DNA from: DASXMT01 sp963812965
GTDB lineage: Bacteria; Actinomycetota; Acidimicrobiia; Acidimicrobiales; RAAP-2
Assembly: GCA_963812965.1 (NCBI GenBank)
Contig: CAWEXG010000010.1
Coordinates: 124,001 to 188,000, forward strand
DNA length: 64,000 nucleotides
Direction: 5' to 3'
The notes beneath the pieces are model-generated. The model was not told the DNA's origin, did no database searches, and saw only the letters and a program-made list of their open reading frames with translations. The translations under genes were made by a program, and so were the position numbers. Shown here piece after piece: positions 56,177-64,000 of the stretch (position 1 is its first letter; every line of letters begins with the position of its first letter).

Positions 56177-56434
56177 ATGAAACCGGTGAGGCTCCTTGCT
56201 CGTCTGGAGAAGGGCGCGATGACGAACGTGAATTTCACCGATGTTCAGCGACTGGTGGAAGCACTGGGTTTCGAGGAGCTGCGAGTTTCGGGCAGCCACC
56301 ACGTTTACGCTCGTCGTGGTCTTTCCGAACAGCTGAACCTACAGGAACGGCGTGGGCAAGCGAAGCCCTACCAGCTTCGACAGCTTGCCATCTTGGTTCA
56401 CCGGTACAATCTGGAGATCGAGGAGAGCAAGTGA
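56177..56434 (+). CDS. HicA-like mRNA interferase toxin
   Basis: 85 residues (73 from ATG 56219... the shorter start MTNVNFTDVQRLVEALGF fits the family better). dsRBD-like HicA fold: LVEALGFEELRVSGSHHVYARRG with the catalytic His in G-S-H-H, then LNLQERRGQAKPYQLRQLAILVHRYNL. Toxin-first order with a downstream HicB-like antitoxin overlapping by four bases is the HicAB arrangement. Confidence 0.87.
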   Translation: MKPVRLLARLEKGAMTNVNFTDVQRLVEALGFEELRVSGSHHVYARRGLSEQLNLQERRGQAKPYQLRQLAILVHRYNLEIEESK

Positions 56435-56646
56435 CGACGCCGACCTACCCCATCAATGTGTTCTGGAGCGACGAAGACGAGGCGTGGGTAGCTGACGTCC
56501 ATGACTTGGCCTATTGTTCGGCGTTCGGCGACACTCCGCACGATGCAGTGACCGAAGCCGAGGTTGCCATAAGAGTGTGGGTTGACGCAGCCGAGTCCAC
56601 TGGTCGGCCGATACCGCAACCCTCCCCTCGGGTCGCTCATGCTTGA
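56431..56646 (+). CDS. HicB-like antitoxin
   Basis: 71 residues from GTG 56431 (GTGA overlap with the toxin stop). YPINVFWSDEDEAWVADVHDLAYCSAFGDTPHDAVTEAEVAIRVWVDAAESTGRPIPQPS is the degenerate RNase H-like HicB fold, with DLAYCSAFGDT replacing the usual DLPGCIAQGDT. It lacks a C-terminal DNA-binding domain, as many short HicB proteins do. Confidence 0.88.
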   Translation: MTTPTYPINVFWSDEDEAWVADVHDLAYCSAFGDTPHDAVTEAEVAIRVWVDAAESTGRPIPQPSPRVAHA

Positions 56647-56733
56647 TGCTGGCGCGACTGCGGCGTAGCTGCAATCGATGGAATGAAGGCTCCGTAGCGT
56701 GTTGCTCGCCGTCTGGTCGGGTAGCGTCCGGGC

Positions 56734-57641
56734 ATGGCCCGACTCGTCTATCTGGGCACGCCGGAAGCGGCGGTCGAGCCGTTGCGGGCACTGGTCGACG
56801 TGGGGCACGAGATCACCCTGGTGGTCACCCGTGCGGACAAGCGGCGGGGCCGGGGGAACGAACTGATCCCTAGCCCGGTGAAGGTGGCGGCCGCCGAGCT
56901 CGGTCTGCCGGTCACCCACTCGCTCGACGACGTGGCTCCGACCCGATCGGAGCTGGGAGTGGTGGTGGCCTACGGACGGATCATCCCCACCGACGTGCTC
57001 GATGCCGTGCCCATGGTCAACCTCCACTTCTCGTTGCTGCCCCGATGGCGCGGTGCCGCTCCGGTGGAGCGAGCGATCCTCGAAGGGGATGCGGAGACCG
57101 GCGTCTGCCTGATGGCGGTCGAGGCCGGTCTCGATACCGGCGGGGTCTACGCCAGGGAACAGACCACCATCGGTGACGACGAGACGGCCGACGAGCTCCG
57201 GGAGCGGTTGGTGGCTATCGGTTGCCGGCTGCTGGTGGAGCACCTCTCCGGTGGCCGCGCCGGCCTCCCTGTTCCCCGAGATCAGGCGGGCGAGCCGTCC
57301 TACGCCGAGAAGATCCGGCCGAGGAGCTCGAGCTCCAGTGGGATCGCACGGCAACCGAGCTGTCCCGGGTGGTCCGCCTGGGTCGGGCGTGGACAACGTT
57401 CCGGGAACGCCGCCTCCGTGTGTTGCGTGCCGTCGTCGAGCCCGTGCCGGCCGAGGGTTCGACGGGAACGCCAGCGTCCGATATTGCCGGCCCGGGCGCC
57501 TTGGATGGGGCGGTCGTCACCGCAGCGGGGGGGACCCGGCTCCGGCTGGTCCAGGTACAGCCGGCAGGCAAGCAGCCCATGGCCGCTGCCGACTGGTTGC
57601 GGGGGGTCCGTCCAGAGCCAGGCGAGACACTCGGCGACTGA
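56734..57641 (+). CDS. fmt: methionyl-tRNA formyltransferase, frameshifted in this sequence
   Basis: Formylates initiator Met-tRNA. RLVYLGTPEAAVEPLRALV, VVAYGRIIPTDVLDAVPMVNLHFSLLPRWRGAAPVERAILEGDAETGVCLMAVEAGLDTGGVY with the SLLPRWRGAAP active-site loop. After PSYAEKI the frame breaks near 57320 (CCC read as CC in ATCCGGCCGAGG); the next frame gives EELELQWDRTATELSRVVRLG and the C-terminal domain to GETLGD. About 302 residues. Normally adjacent to def, here separated from it by island 2. Confidence 0.94.
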
Positions 57642-57687
57642 TCGACGAGCCCGGACGTTGCTGGACACGGCACTAGGCTCGGCACCG

Positions 57688-58383
<696 letters not shown>

Positions 58384-58386
58384 TCG

Positions 58387-59469
58387 GTGAGCCCGGCAGC
58401 GGTGGACGAGACCTCGGTCGAAAGTGATCCGGTGGACCACCGGTGGATGGATCGGGCGGTTGCCGCCGGAGCGTCCGTGCAAGGGCGAACGGCTCCTAAC
58501 CCGTGGGTGGGCGCGGTCGTTGTCCCTCCTGGCACGCAGGATGCGGCGGATGGGGACGAGGGTTCGACCTGGTTCCGTGGTGCGACGGCTCCCCCCGGCG
58601 GGCCACATGCCGAGGTCGTTGCACTGAAAGCAGCGGGAGCTCGTGCCCGGTCGGCGACGCTGTACGTGACGCTGGAGCCGTGCGCTCATCACGGCCGCAC
58701 CCCTCCGTGTACGGAAGCCATCATCGACGCCGGTATCAGCCGGGTGGTGGTGGGGATCGAGGACCCCGATCCCCTGGTGTCCGGCGCCGGGATCGCTGCG
58801 CTCCGGTCGGCGGGCGTGGACGTGGTGGTCGGTGTAGGAGCGACCGCGGTCGCCGACCAGTTGGCTCCTTACGTGAAGCACCGCACCACCGGCCGGCCGT
58901 GGGTGGTGCTGAAGCTCGCAGCCACCCTCGACGGTCGGATCGCCGCTCCCGATGGCACCAGCCAGTGGTTGACCGGCGAGGCCGCCCGACTGGACGCCCA
59001 CCGGCTCCGAGCGGTCTCGGACGCTGTGCTGGTGGGGGCGGGGACGGTCCGGGCCGACGATCCGTCGCTCACCGTCCGCCTGCCGGACGGAGATCCCGAT
59101 GCACGTGGACCGGACAGCCAGCCCCTGCGTGTGGTGCTCGGTCGGATTCCCCCCTCGGCTCGGGTCCAACCGGCGTTGGAGCTCCAGGGCGATCTGCCAG
59201 CCGTGCTCGACGATCTCGGTCGTCGTGACGTGCTGCAGCTCTTGGTCGAAGGGGGAGCCAGCGTGGCCCATGCCTTCCACGTCGCCGGGCTGGTCGATCG
59301 CTACGTGCTGTACCTGGCGCCGGCTCTGTTCGGGGGTGACGACGCCCGGCCGCTGTTCGCCGGCGCCGGTGCCCCCACGGTTTCGGCGCTATGGCGGGGT
59401 TCGGTACGGTCGGTGACTAGCCTGGACGGTGATCTGCGGGTGGAATTGTCCACCCGGCCGCCGGCCTGA
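58387..59469 (+). CDS. ribD: bifunctional riboflavin deaminase/reductase
   Basis: 360 residues. Deaminase domain with zinc ligands: GGPHAEVVAL (H-A-E) and TLEPCAHHGRTPPC (PC-x8-C). Reductase domain: VVLKLAATLDGRIAAPDGTSQWLTG, HRLRAVSDAVLVGAGTVRADDPSLTVR, and LQLLVEGGASVAHAF. Catalyses steps two and three of riboflavin synthesis. GTG 58387. The reductase lacks part of the usual middle region near VLGRIPPSARV, giving a slightly compact protein. Confidence 0.95.
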   Translation: MSPAAVDETSVESDPVDHRWMDRAVAAGASVQGRTAPNPWVGAVVVPPGTQDAADGDEGSTWFRGATAPPGGPHAEVVALKAAGARARSATLYVTLEPCAHHGRTPPCTEAIIDAGISRVVVGIEDPDPLVSGAGIAALRSAGVDVVVGVGATAVADQLAPYVKHRTTGRPWVVLKLAATLDGRIAAPDGTSQWLTGEAARLDAHRLRAVSDAVLVGAGTVRADDPSLTVRLPDGDPDARGPDSQPLRVVLGRIPPSARVQPALELQGDLPAVLDDLGRRDVLQLLVEGGASVAHAFHVAGLVDRYVLYLAPALFGGDDARPLFAGAGAPTVSALWRGSVRSVTSLDGDLRVELSTRPPA

Positions 59470-59621
59470 GCCCGTTGATCAGACGTCGGCCGCCGGTCAG
59501 GGCGGTTCACGAGGCGATCAGGGTCCATGAGGAACAGTAGGAACACAGGAAACGGTGAAGAACCCAGTGGGACCGGGTCAGCAACACGAGAAATAGCAGG
59601 AACAGAGAGAGAGCAGGATCG

Positions 59622-60843
59622 ATGCCGTTCTCGACGGTCGAAGATGCAGTATCGGCAGTGGCCCGAGGCGAGATCGTCGTGGTGGTGGACGACGAGGATC
59701 GGGAGAACGAGGGCGACCTGATCATGGCGGCCGATGCCGTCACCCCGGAGAAGATTGCTTTCTTTATTGCCCACACTTCCGGGCTGATCTGTGTACCGCT
59801 GACCCCGGAACGGGTCGAGCAGCTCGACCTGCCTCTGATGGTCTCGGCCAATACCGAGGTGCAGCGCACCGCCTTCACCGTCAGCGTCGACTACCGGCAC
59901 GGCACGACGACCGGGATCTCGGCATCCGACCGGGCTGCCACCATCGCGGCGTTGGCCGATCCCCATATCCGACCGACCGACTCTGAACCGACCCGGGCAC
60001 ATCTTCCCCCTGCGCTACCGCCCCGGTGGCGTGCTGAAGCGTGCCGGCCACACCGAGGCGGCGGTGGACCTGGCCAGAGCGGCGGGCCGAGCTCCGGCCG
60101 GCGTGCTCTGCGAGGTGGTGAACGCGGACAAGACCGGCATGGCCCGGCTGCCCGAGCTCGAGCAGTTCTCGCAGGAGTACGGCCTGCACCTCATCTCCAT
60201 CGCCGACCTCATCCGGTACCGCCGCCGCATGGACAAGCTGGTGCGGCGCCTGACCGAAGCCAGGATCCCCACCGAGTTCGGCGAGTTCACCGCCTATGCC
60301 TACGAGTCCGTCCTCGACGGTGAACAGCACGTCGCCTTCGTGAAGGGGGACATCGACGGTAAGCCTGACGTGCTGGTCCGGGTGCACAGTGAGTGCCTCA
60401 CCGGCGATGTCTTCGGTTCGTTGCGGTGCGACTGCGGTCCGCAGCTTCGTGGGGCCATGGCCACCATCGCAGACCATGGCAGCGGGGTCGTCGTCTACCT
60501 GCGTGGTCATGAGGGTCGTGGCATCGGGCTGGCGCACAAGCTGCGTGCGTACGCCCTCCAGGAAGACGGGCTCGATACGGTCGACGCCAATCTGGAGCTC
60601 GGGCTCCCTGCCGACAGCCGGGAGTACGGCATCGGCGCGCAGATCCTGGTGGACCTGGGGGTCACCACCATGCGGTTGATGACCAACAACCCCACGAAGT
60701 ACGGGGGCCTCGAAGGGTTCGGTCTCGACATCGTGGAGCGGGTCCCACTCCAGTCGTCGCCCACGCCTGAGAACATCGAGTACCTGCGGACCAAGCGGGA
60801 GCGCATGGGCCACTTCTTGGACGGGCTCGATGACGTCCTCTGA
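59622..60843 (+). CDS. ribBA: bifunctional DHBP synthase / GTP cyclohydrolase II, frameshifted in this sequence
   Basis: RibB half: FSTVEDAVSAVARGEIVVVVDDEDRENEGDLIMAAD, TSGLICVPL, RTAFTVSVDYRHGTTTGISASDRA. A break near 59990 shifts to HIFPLRYRPGGVLKRAGHTEAAVDLAR. RibA half: VRVHSECLTGDVFGSLRCDCGPQL with zinc cysteines, VVYLRGHEGRGIGLAHKL, DLGVTTMRLMTNNPTKYGGLEGFGLDI. About 407 residues. The 152 bp before it hold several GGAACA-like repeats (AGGAACAGTAGGAACACAGG) but no riboflavin synthase gene or FMN riboswitch. Confidence 0.94.
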
Positions 60844-61384
60844 TATCACCCGACTTGTCGACGGCACCATCGCCAGCTTCGGGAGCCGAGTGGGGCGCTC
60901 CCTGGTGGGTGACCACTCCGCCACCGGCGTCCGGGTGGGCTTTGCTTGCGCTGAGTTCAACGGTGGCATCACCGAACGACTGCTCACCGGTGCGCTCGAC
61001 GCGCTGACCAAGCACGGTGGCGACCTCGGCATGGTGACCGTGGCGTGGGCGCCGGGTGCTTTTGAGCTACCACTGGTGGCGCGGGGACTGACCGGATCAG
61101 GGTCGGTCGATGCCGTGGTGTGCCTCGGTGCCGTCATCCGTGGGGACACCGGTCACTACGATTTCGTTGCCGGCGAGTGCGCGGCCGGCATCCAGCGGGT
61201 GCAGCTCGACACCGGGATGCCGGTGGTCTTCGGGGTGCTCACCACGGACACGGTGGAGCAGGCCTTGGTGCGCTCGGAGAGTGACGAGACGAACAAGGGG
61301 TGGGAGGCAGCGGTGACGGCGATCGAGATGGTGCACCTGTTGGCCGGGCTGTCAGAAGACGCGTCTTTCGGTCAGGGGCGCTGA
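60830..61384 (+). CDS. ribH: lumazine synthase
   Basis: 184 residues. VRVGFACAEFNGGITERLLTGAL, VAWAPGAFELPLVARGLTGSG, AVVCLGAVIRGDTGHYDFVAGE (catalytic His-like region), and PVVFGVLTTDTVEQALVRS. Condenses the RibA and RibB products to lumazine. Overlaps ribBA by 14 bases. An N-terminal extension of about 30 residues precedes the family start. Confidence 0.96.
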   Translation: MTSSDITRLVDGTIASFGSRVGRSLVGDHSATGVRVGFACAEFNGGITERLLTGALDALTKHGGDLGMVTVAWAPGAFELPLVARGLTGSGSVDAVVCLGAVIRGDTGHYDFVAGECAAGIQRVQLDTGMPVVFGVLTTDTVEQALVRSESDETNKGWEAAVTAIEMVHLLAGLSEDASFGQGR

Positions 61385-61386
61385 CC

Positions 61387-62283
61387 GTGCTGCGTGTGGT
61401 GCTCCCCAAGGGTTCGTTGGAGAAGGCGACGCTGGAGCTGTTCGCCGCCGCCGATCTGGCCGTCACCAGGTCATCCGAGGTTGACTACCGCGCGACCATC
61501 GACGATCCCCGCGTGACCGACGTCCGTATCCTCCGCCCCCAGGAGATCCCGCTGTACGTGGCGAACGGCATGTTCGACGTGGGCATCACCGGGCGGGACT
61601 GGATCGAGGAGCGAGGGAGCGAGGTCGCCTCGATGGGCGTGCTCCGCTACTCGAAGGCCACCTCCAACCCGATCCGTGTGGTCCTGGCCGTGGGCAAGGA
61701 CTCCCCGGCTGATTCGGTTGCCGACCTGGTGGCGTCGGGGACCGGAGCCGGTGGAGCGCTGCGGGTATCGACCGAGTACCCCGAGCTCACCCGCCGCTAC
61801 CTGGAGAAGCATGGGGTCCGTTCCGAGGTCAGCCTGTCCTACGGCGCCACCGAGGCCAAGGTGCCTGACATCGCCGACTGTGTGGTCGAGATCACCGAGA
61901 CCGGGCGAGCGCTCCGGGCGGCCGGCCTGAAGATCGTGGAGACGCTCTTCGTGTCCCACACCGAGCTGATCGCCAACCCCGTCGCTGTCCAGGACCCGGA
62001 GAAGCGCCACGCCATGGAGCAGATCTTCACGCTCCTCCAGGGTGCACTCGAGGCGAGGGGCAACGTGTTGGTGAAGCTCAACGTTCCCGCCAAGCAGCTC
62101 CAGGAGGTCATCGATCTCCTCCCGTCGTTGCGCTCGCCGACCGTCTCGGAGCTGTACGGCGGGGGAGGGTTCGCCGTCGAGACCGTGGTGCCCAAGTCCG
62201 AGATCAACGTGCTGATCCCAGCCCTGAAGGACCGGGGGGCCACTGACATCATCGAGCTGTCCCTGTCCAAGATCGTCCACTGA
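61387..62283 (+). CDS. hisG: ATP phosphoribosyltransferase (long form)
   Basis: 298 residues from GTG 61387, three bases after ribH. First step of histidine synthesis. LRVVLPKGSLEKATLELFAAADL, RILRPQEIPLYVANGMFDVGITGRDWIEE, RVSTEYPELTRRYLEKHGV, VPDIADCVVEITETGRALRAAGLKIVE. The C-terminal HisG_C allosteric domain (LVKLNVPAKQLQEVIDLLPSLRSPTVSEL) marks the long, histidine-feedback form that needs no HisZ. Confidence 0.96.
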   Translation: MLRVVLPKGSLEKATLELFAAADLAVTRSSEVDYRATIDDPRVTDVRILRPQEIPLYVANGMFDVGITGRDWIEERGSEVASMGVLRYSKATSNPIRVVLAVGKDSPADSVADLVASGTGAGGALRVSTEYPELTRRYLEKHGVRSEVSLSYGATEAKVPDIADCVVEITETGRALRAAGLKIVETLFVSHTELIANPVAVQDPEKRHAMEQIFTLLQGALEARGNVLVKLNVPAKQLQEVIDLLPSLRSPTVSELYGGGGFAVETVVPKSEINVLIPALKDRGATDIIELSLSKIVH

Positions 62284-62301
62284 GAACGGACGGTTCCAGG
62301 C

Positions 62302-62607
62302 GTGAGCTCTGCTGACGAGGTGCCGTTCGAAGGGGTGTCGGCTGGGCTGGGTGTGGAGCTGCCTCCTGCACGGGACGTGCCGCTGATCGGCCGGGTGGCA
62401 CAGTTCGACGAGCCCCGAGGTATCGGTGTGGTGGAGACGACCGACGGTCGCCAGTACCCGTTCCACTGCACGGCGATCACCGATGGCTCCCGTTCCGTCG
62501 CCGAGGCCACGACGGTGGTGCTCACCGTCAGAGCCGGTCGCTTGGGCCGCCTGGAGGCGTCGTCCGTCCGTCCGCTCGATGCCGACCCAGCGGCAGCCGG
62601 CTCGTAG
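62302..62607 (+). CDS. small cold-shock-like (OB-fold) protein
   Basis: 101 residues from GTG 62302. LIGRVAQFDEPRGIGVVETTDGRQYPFHCTAITDGSRSVAEATTVVLTVRAG follows the layout of a cold-shock domain (G-V-F---G-G-I----G---FH-). The RNP1-like aromatic positions are partly lost, so nucleic-acid binding is uncertain. Lies 18 bp after hisG and may be co-transcribed. Confidence 0.65.
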   Translation: MSSADEVPFEGVSAGLGVELPPARDVPLIGRVAQFDEPRGIGVVETTDGRQYPFHCTAITDGSRSVAEATTVVLTVRAGRLGRLEASSVRPLDADPAAAGS

Positions 62608-62646
62608 TCCCAACAGCTGGAGCGGCTCTGGAGGAGCCGGATGAGC

Positions 62647-63189
62647 TCAGGGAGCGGTCTCTGCTCCAGGGTCGTCGGTCGGTCGTGAGGCCTCGTCGCC
62701 CCCGTCGCCCTTCGGAATCGAGGGGGTTGACGGGGCACCGCCGTTGGCGGGAGCCGTGCCGGCGGCATCGCCCGCAGCCCGCTGCGCCCCGTCGATCTGC
62801 ACGTAAGCCAGGCGTAGCTGGCTCAGGCCGTCGAGGAGCTGGGGCTCGGCTTCACCCAGCCTCCCTGCCAGGCCCTCCACCACGCCTGCCATGGCGTCGA
62901 TGGCCAAACGGGCCTGCTCGAGCTTGGGGGGCTGTTGAGAGAGGTACACCGCCGCCAGCTCGAAGAGCCCATAGCAGTGGTTGGCCACCACCACCTCGAC
63001 CGGAGTATTGGCCAGCTGTCGGCGCATCTCCTCCATCTGTTGGGCCATCGCCTCGGGATCGACACCTGGGCCACCGGGTTCTCCGGGCTCGGTGTCGCCG
63101 GGGGGTGAGGCGGCAGGGGGCTGACCCGGTCCACTCTGACCAGGTCGGTTGACGGGTCGTTCGCCTTCAGGTGTCCAGAGAGAGCTCAT
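62647..63189 (-). CDS. DUF1844-like protein next to infC
   Basis: 180 residues from ATG 63189. A Pro/Gly-rich N-terminal third is followed by a helical core (VEVVVANHCYGLFELAAVYLSQQPPKLEQARLAIDAMAGVVEGLAGRLGEAEPQLLDGLSQLRLAYVQI), which resembles the DUF1844 family found beside infC in actinobacteria. The C-terminus is disordered and acidic. Divergent from infC. Function unknown. Confidence 0.75.
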   Translation of the reverse strand: MSSLWTPEGERPVNRPGQSGPGQPPAASPPGDTEPGEPGGPGVDPEAMAQQMEEMRRQLANTPVEVVVANHCYGLFELAAVYLSQQPPKLEQARLAIDAMAGVVEGLAGRLGEAEPQLLDGLSQLRLAYVQIDGAQRAAGDAAGTAPANGGAPSTPSIPKGDGGDEASRPTDDPGAETAP

Positions 63190-63347
63190 TGGCTGGTACT
63201 CTAAAGCACTGACAGACAAGGAAGCGGAGTCTCGCAGTCGATGACTTCCACCCTGCCACCACCGTTGTCGTGTGTGTGCCGGGTCAATGGATCCGGATAC
63301 CGACAGTGGTCGGAGATGGCCCAGCGGTGGTTCCGCTCCCTTTCGTT

Positions 63348-63368
63348 GGTTACGGGAAGTCCGTAACC
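63348..63368 (+). promoter_or_regulatory. hairpin in the infC leader
   Basis: GGTTACGG, loop GAAGT, CCGTAACC: eight perfect pairs ending 12 bases before the infC start. Possible leader structure affecting infC translation; it does not by itself match a known autoregulatory element. Confidence 0.45.
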
Positions 63369-63380
63369 CGAAGACAGGGA

Positions 63381-64000
63381 GTGAAGCGAATAGCAGCCAC
63401 CGTCACCACCAATGAGCCCCGGATCAACGATCGCATCCGTGCTCGCGAAGTACGCCTGGTCGATCCCGACGGTGAACAGCTCGGAATCAAGCTGCTTCCC
63501 GAGGCAATGACCATCGCCCGCCAGCTCGACCTCGACCTGGTCGAGGTCGCACCATCGGCGAACCCACCCGTGTGTCGCATCATGGACTACGGCAAGTTCA
63601 AGTTCGATGCAGCCCAGCGGGCAAAGGAGTCGCGACGCAAGGCGGTCCACGTCGGCATCAAGGAGATGAAGTACCGGCCGAAGATCGGGCCCGGCGACTT
63701 CGATACCAAGACCCGACAGGTGGCCAAGTTCCTCGATGAAGGCCATAAGGTCAAGATCACCATCATGTTCCGTGGTCGTGAAGTCTTCCATCCCGAGCTC
63801 GGGAAGAAGATCCTCGACCGCATTGCCGAGCAGATGGAGGGCATGGGAAAGCCGGAGTCGGTCCCACGCCTCGATGGCCGGAACATGGTCATGGTGCTGG
63901 CACCGGACAAGCGAGCCAAGCAGTCGGCTGCGTCCAGAGGTTCCAAGGCCACAGACAACGGCAAGGGTGGCGGACAGACGGCGACGACCACAACGGAGAC
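63381..64000 (+). CDS. infC: translation initiation factor IF-3 (3' end outside window)
   Basis: Open to the right edge, at least 206 codons. N-domain: TNEPRINDRIRAREVRLVDPDGEQLGIKLLPEAMTIARQLDLDLVEVAPSANPPVCRIMDYGKFKFD; C-domain: VHVGIKEMKYRPKIGPGDFDTKTRQVAKFLDEGHKVKITIMFRGRE. Prevents premature subunit joining and proofreads initiation. GTG 63381 with a weak AGGGA upstream is the likely start; the rare AUU/AUC start seen in other bacteria is not evident. A Lys/Gly/Thr-rich tail begins near 63920. Confidence 0.95.
   Translation, partial: MKRIAATVTTNEPRINDRIRAREVRLVDPDGEQLGIKLLPEAMTIARQLDLDLVEVAPSANPPVCRIMDYGKFKFDAAQRAKESRRKAVHVGIKEMKYRPKIGPGDFDTKTRQVAKFLDEGHKVKITIMFRGREVFHPELGKKILDRIAEQMEGMGKPESVPRLDGRNMVMVLAPDKRAKQSAASRGSKATDNGKGGGQTATTTTE

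Noticed and set aside
59470..59621. FMN riboswitch or ribE remnant before ribBA
   Set aside because: No AGGG-N-AGGGTGAAATTCCC-type core and no riboswitch helices; no ribE codons.

Overview
The window is chromosomal DNA of a high-GC actinobacterium. I infer class Acidimicrobiia. Evidence: frequent GTG starts and four-base start/stop overlaps; the block mihF-gmk-rpoZ-coaBC-metK-priA-def with fmt-rpe further on; a DUF3151 gene; an LCP cell-wall ligase; and large secreted proteins ending in tandem GYWLV...DGGIFTFGDA repeats, which are common in Acidimicrobiia. Actinomycetota is confident, the class moderate.

Layout. 1-6.8 kb: LCP protein, carotenoid oxygenase, tyrS behind a perfect 17-bp hairpin, and small housekeeping or hypothetical genes. 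6.9-14.85 kb: a nest of mobile elements. An outer IS with double terminal repeats has its DDE transposase split in three by an IS1182-family element and by a RIT element (three tyrosine recombinases between 88-bp perfect inverted repeats); the third RIT recombinase is in turn split by an IS110-family element. 14.85-22.9 kb: island 1, with a large repeat-rich secreted protein (copy 1), an IS256 remnant, VapBC-like and MazF-type toxin-antitoxin pairs, decayed copies of the secreted-protein 3' end, a broken Clp N-domain gene and a TetR regulator. 23-30.1 kb: nfuA-like gene, then aroC-aroK-aroB-aroQ-pepQ-efp-nusB. 30.2-41.2 kb: MFS transporter, then pyrR-pyrB-pyrC-carA-carB-pyrD-pyrF behind a PyrR-binding loop. 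41.3-43.9 kb: 5-oxoprolinase genes on the minus strand. 44-51 kb: mihF to def. 50.7-56.7 kb: island 2, with VapBC, a TetR remnant, secreted-protein copy 2 and HicAB, lying between def and fmt. 56.7-64 kb: fmt-rpe-ribD-ribBA-ribH-hisG, small genes and the start of infC.

The most unusual content is the pair of secreted-protein loci. They share a near-identical promoter, a 5' leader with two terminator-like hairpins inside the first codons, and a 3' trailer whose hairpin shows compensatory base changes. The trailer also survives as fragments at two other places in island 1.

Caution: many conserved single-copy genes (LCP, DUF3151, MFS, pyrC, carA, carB, pyrD, pyrF, pxpBC, fmt, ribBA) are broken by one-base shifts, several in short homopolymers. 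This looks like assembly or base-calling error. Such genes are reported as whole CDS with approximate shift positions, and frame disruptions in the mobile and repeat genes should be read with the same caution.
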